64,000 bases of DNA from contig CAYXIO010000004.1 in assembly GCA_964465125.1 (NCBI GenBank), positions 66,925-130,924 of the forward strand, in the 5' to 3' direction. A model generated the notes under the pieces. It did not search any database. It saw nothing but the letters and a program-made list of their open reading frames with translations, and was not told where the DNA came from. The DNA comes from CAYOHG01 sp964465125 (GTDB lineage: Bacteria; Planctomycetota; Phycisphaerae; UBA1845; Fen-1342). Both the position numbers and the translations under genes were made by a program. Each line of letters starts with the position of its first letter. The first letter of the stretch is position 1. This document shows, one piece after another, positions 61,015 through 64,000 of the stretch.

Positions 61015-61501
61015 GGGCGCGACCTCCGCGGCATGCCTCAAAAAGCACTCCCGAGATCTACCATTCGAACGCGAAGCCGGGCGGTCAAGCGCTGCTTAGT
61101 GCTTCAACGGGGTTTTCTCATGGACCCGGCGGGACGCGGGACGCGGGACGCAGGGCGCAGGCGGGGCGCTGGGCGCAGGGCGCGGAAGGGACAGGGGGAG
61201 AAGGGCGCAAGGGGGCAGGGGGTCAAGGGTTCAAGGGGTAACGGCGCCGGGCGCCGTGGCGACGGCTGTTGCGTCGCCATGCTCCTTTCTCGCTTCGCGG
61301 GCTGTAGCGCCGCCCCTCCGCGGGCGGCGTCGGTCGGCCACTAAGGACCGACGCTGCCGGCTTCATCCGAGCGCCGGCGCTCGCAGGCCAACCTTAAGGG
61401 TCGGCCTGGCACCTGGCGAGTGCATCGAAATCTCGCGGGACCCGGCGGCGGACTTCAGCACGAGCAACGCATCGTCGCGCCCCGGCGAAAGTAGGAAAAA
61501 A
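61015..61501. repeat. Non-coding stretch with a G-rich repeat tract (61131-61245)
   Basis: No gene is supported in this 487-base spacer. From 61131 to about 61245 the plus strand is a run of GGG triplets separated by 4-5 bases, starting GGGACGCGGGACGCGGG, built on a 7-bp unit GCGGGAC that decays into variants such as GGGCGCA. It satisfies the usual pattern for G-quadruplexes several times over. To its right lie a GC-rich palindromic stretch (GGCGCCGGGCGCC near 61243) and a T-rich strand end next to tRNA-Sec. Confidence 0.6.
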
Positions 61502-61597
61502 CGGGAGTGGATGGGAATCGAACCCACCAGGGACCGTTGGTACGACCCCTCAACGGCTTTGAAGGCCGCGGTGCCCACCAGGCGCACGGACACTCCC
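61502..61597 (-). tRNA. selC: tRNA-Sec (anticodon TCA)
   Basis: The minus strand gives a 96-base tRNA with acceptor GGGAGTG/CACTCCC, an anticodon stem GCGGC/GCCGT-like around the loop CTTCAAA (anticodon TCA), a long variable arm (about 61530-61552) and a T arm with GGGTTCGATTCCC. These are the marks of the selenocysteine tRNA. CCA is not encoded. On the minus strand a T-run follows directly (61500-61495), and TACAAT (61617-61612) could be the -10 of its promoter. No selA, selB or selD gene lies in the window. Confidence 0.92.
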
Positions 61598-61867
61598 GAG
61601 GACAAGGACGCATTGTAGCGTCGTCTACCGGCACCTCGCACGTCCGCCGAAAGCTCGCACGCCGGCCCAACGGAACGCGCCCACGCGAAGGGACGCACCG
61701 ACACCACGGAATCCCGAAATAACCCGGCGCGGCACGCGAATTCGTGTCTGAACAGGCAACGTCGACGGCGGCGTCCGCCGACCGCGTCCGCGACCGCCGC
61801 CGCGTCGTGGGAAGTCTGCGCGTCCTTCGGCATCGAATCTCGGCTCGCATCGAGAGGAGCTCCAATC

Positions 61868-63913
61868 ATGTCCGCGCAACCGTTCCGCAGGCTGCCGGTC
61901 TCGCGCCGGGTGCTGGTCACGGGTTCCGTCGGCGGTCTGATCGCGATCGTGCTTCTGGCCGCCGCGACCACATCTTCGCCCTCTCCGCCGCCCGAGGACG
62001 TGGTCGTGCGCGATGCGCGCGGGGCGAAAGCGCCCGATGCGCCGCCGCCCACGACGGAGCGTAAGCGCGACAGGGGCGCCGCCGCTCCCGCGCCGCAGCG
62101 GACGGCTGGGCCGGCGGCCGATTTCGCCGACGAGCGCTTCTACAAGGCGTATTTCCTGGAGAGCCAGCAGCACGACTACGCCGCCGCCGCGGAGCTCTAC
62201 ACCCGGATCGCCACGGACCGCAGCGCGCCGGCGGAGCTGCGCGACGCGTCGCAGGCGCGGGCGGCGAGTTGCCGCGAGGAACTCGCGTCGGCTGACTTCA
62301 CCGCGCTGGTTCCCGCCGGCACGCTGGCCTATGTCGAGCTGAACCGGCCGGGCGAGCAGGTGAGCGGATTGCTCGCGCAGCTCGGCCTGCTGCGCGACGG
62401 CGAGCCGGCCCTGGGCGTACGCGAAGCCGGCCAGCTCGGCGTCAGCCGCGCTGCCGTCGAAGGGCTGCTGGGGCTGCGCGGCGCCGCGGCGGCGATCACC
62501 GGCTTCGACCCGTCGCAGGGTAAGCCGTCGGGCGTCGCGATCCTGCATCCCGGCGAGATGGAGGTTCTGCGCGCGCTCATTCAGGACGCGCTCAACCTCG
62601 CCGCAACTCCGGTCGAAGCGATCGGCGGCCATCCGACCTACTGCGTCGAAAACGAAGTCTTCCTGACGTTCACGTCGCGGCTGATCGTTGTCAGCCAGCA
62701 GCGCGGCGAGATCGAGGGCGTCATCCGCCGGCTCAGCGGCGACGACGAAGAGTCGCTGCGCAACGACTCGCACATGGCGGCGGCGCTGAAGGACCGCGAT
62801 GGCGCGCTGCTGTTCTTCGCGCTGAATTTCAAGCCCGTGCTGCCGCTGATTCAGGCGGCGATGGCCGTCGGCGGCACGCAGTCGCCTGAGTTGGCCGCGG
62901 CGCAAGCCCTGCTCGATCCGGCCAGCCTGGATACTCTGGTGGGACAGGTCTCGATGCGCGAGCAGGGAATCCGCGTCGATCTGTCCCTTCGGCTGGCGGA
63001 CGAGAACCGCAACCTCGCGTTCCATTTTCTGCGCTTGCCGCCGATCGACCCGCGTACCCTGGCCCGCATTCCGGCGGGCTGCGCGAGCTTCTTCGCGATG
63101 GCGTTGAACCAGGCCGGCGAGCCGGCGGCCCCGCCCGACGCCGTCGACTTGCGCGTGCCGCCGGCGCCAGTGAGCCTGCTGGACCTGGGCCGCGAGCTGT
63201 ATGGCAACGTGGTGGGCGTGGCCGGCTTCGTGCCGACCGGAATGACGATGCAGATCGAGCGCGAGCGCGTGCCGGCGGCGGCGCTGGTGTTCACCGTTCG
63301 CGACCCGCGGCACTCGCGCGCCTTGTGGACCGAGCTGCTCGGCGTCGCCAGCCTGGCCACCCGCAGCGGACCGCTCGACGGCGCGCGCGTCGACATCGAA
63401 GGCGTCAGCGCGCAGCGCTTCGACCTGCCCGAGGGCATCAGCATCTATCTCGCGTTCGCCGGCAACGACGTGCTGCTCTCGCCCAGCAAGGAAGCGATCG
63501 CCGCGGCGCTGCGCTGCTCGACCGAGGGGGAATCGGTGCTGAACGACCCGGCGTACTCAAGCTCACTCGGACGGATCGGCCGCGACAGCACGATTGCGGT
63601 GTTCGCACACGCGGGCCGCTGCATCGAGCTCGCGCGGCCGATGATGGGGGAGCGTGACGCCGAGGAACTCTCGCTTGTCTTCGGCGCGGCGAACGACCTG
63701 GTCGGCTCGCTGGTCGTGGACCACTCGCCGAACACGCTGCGAATCTCGCTGATGGCGACGGGTTTGCCGCAAGTCGGGCCGATCCTGACCGATCTGCTCC
63801 ATCGGCGGCACGGCCGCACGCGGACGCGTTTCGTGCACGAGCTCGACGAATTGCGGACGCTTCCGATCGTCCGTTACCCGCGCGAGATCGAGGTGGGAGA
63901 GCCGGACGAGTAG
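61868..63913 (+). CDS. Secreted DUF3352-like protein
   Basis: 681 residues. A membrane-anchor or signal segment (about 14-35) is followed by a Pro/Ala-rich linker to about residue 80 and a short helical part (FYKAYFLESQQHDYAAAAELYTRIA). The large domain repeats the pattern of DUF3352-type proteins: LVPAGTLAYVELNRPGEQV, RLIVVSQQRGEIEGVIRRL, IPAGCASFFAMALNQAG and LAFAGNDVLLSPSKEAIAAAL. It is a distant relative of the TPR-bearing protein at 38582-41203 in wording and likely fold. The function is unknown; such proteins may be periplasmic scaffolds. The start has GAGGAG upstream. Confidence 0.75.
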   Translation: MSAQPFRRLPVSRRVLVTGSVGGLIAIVLLAAATTSSPSPPPEDVVVRDARGAKAPDAPPPTTERKRDRGAAAPAPQRTAGPAADFADERFYKAYFLESQQHDYAAAAELYTRIATDRSAPAELRDASQARAASCREELASADFTALVPAGTLAYVELNRPGEQVSGLLAQLGLLRDGEPALGVREAGQLGVSRAAVEGLLGLRGAAAAITGFDPSQGKPSGVAILHPGEMEVLRALIQDALNLAATPVEAIGGHPTYCVENEVFLTFTSRLIVVSQQRGEIEGVIRRLSGDDEESLRNDSHMAAALKDRDGALLFFALNFKPVLPLIQAAMAVGGTQSPELAAAQALLDPASLDTLVGQVSMREQGIRVDLSLRLADENRNLAFHFLRLPPIDPRTLARIPAGCASFFAMALNQAGEPAAPPDAVDLRVPPAPVSLLDLGRELYGNVVGVAGFVPTGMTMQIERERVPAAALVFTVRDPRHSRALWTELLGVASLATRSGPLDGARVDIEGVSAQRFDLPEGISIYLAFAGNDVLLSPSKEAIAAALRCSTEGESVLNDPAYSSSLGRIGRDSTIAVFAHAGRCIELARPMMGERDAEELSLVFGAANDLVGSLVVDHSPNTLRISLMATGLPQVGPILTDLLHRRHGRTRTRFVHELDELRTLPIVRYPREIEVGEPDE

Positions 63914-63914
63914 C

Positions 63915-64000
63915 TCAATCCGACGCGCGCGGCCGCACGTACACGTCGTAGCGCGCCGTGCGGTCGCGATAGTCGCGCGCCACGTCGGGCGCGACGGGCG
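63915..64000 (-). CDS. C-terminal end of a further gene (partial)
   Basis: On the minus strand an open frame enters from the right edge and ends at TGA (63917-63915). Its last residues read VARDYRDRTARYDVYVRPRA then SD. The codon use (G/C in most third positions) fits a real gene. It ends 1 base after the stop of the convergent DUF3352-like gene. Too little is visible to name a family. Confidence 0.5.
   Translation of the reverse strand, partial: PVAPDVARDYRDRTARYDVYVRPRASD

Noticed and set aside
61256..61618. Plus-strand open frame of 120 codons
   Set aside because: Most of it is the reverse of tRNA-Sec; the phrase WMGIEPTRDRWYDPS is a known kind of false protein read from that tRNA.

Overview
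This is a 64 kb piece of a very GC-rich bacterial chromosome that reads like a planctomycete, most likely near the Phycisphaerae. The signs are an ECF sigma factor of the planctomycete type next to a Ser/Thr kinase with TPR repeats, a PEP-CTERM surface protein, an anti-sigma protein carrying a DUF1559-like tail, a TMTC-like membrane glycosyltransferase with TPRs, and many secreted beta-propellers and multiheme cytochromes. The assignment rests on gene content only. A tRNA for selenocysteine shows that the cell can decode UGA as Sec.

Layout. 0.2-5 kb: an RND efflux pair. 4.9-15.1 kb: a methyltransferase flanked by short repeats, then a divergent block of four multiheme c-type cytochromes (12, 4, 8 and 8 heme sites), one NHL-propeller lipoprotein and a large outer-membrane barrel, which looks like an electron conduit across the envelope. 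15.5-25 kb: a PEP-CTERM protein with a thioester-like Cys/Gln pair, HPPD, a TMTC-like glycosyltransferase, a hybrid histidine kinase and FtsK. 25-28 kb: MlaE and MlaF without MlaD, a lone flgM with a sigma-28-like promoter and a strong terminator, and queF.

28.3-37.5 kb is the most striking region. It is a same-strand run of a membrane protein, a Ser/Thr kinase with a double zinc ribbon, a membrane-anchored zinc ribbon, three ESCRT-III/CHMP-like coiled-coil proteins (the first fused to a winged helix), an AAA ATPase with an N-terminal MIT-like domain that resembles Vps4, and an SPFH-like protein with a C-terminal propeller. It looks like a bacterial ESCRT-III/Vps4 membrane-remodelling system under kinase control. 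A 23S-rRNA-IVS-type four-helix-bundle gene flanked by short repeats, and two degenerate nucleotidyltransferase genes, sit inside it.

37.6-48.7 kb: a ROK kinase with a degenerate zinc site, an ECF sigma / Ser-Thr kinase / TPR-protein array on the minus strand, a periplasmic M16 protease and a frameshifted cytochrome c556-like gene. 48.7-57.1 kb: tRNA-Lys, a VOC protein, an M24 peptidase, a coiled-coil protein, a PLP decarboxylase, an ECF sigma/anti-sigma pair and a sigma-54 activator. 57.1-64 kb: a gene-poor stretch with a propeller remnant, rsgA, a secreted propeller-like protein, a membrane protein, a G-rich tract, tRNA-Sec, a DUF3352-like secreted protein and the end of a further minus-strand gene.
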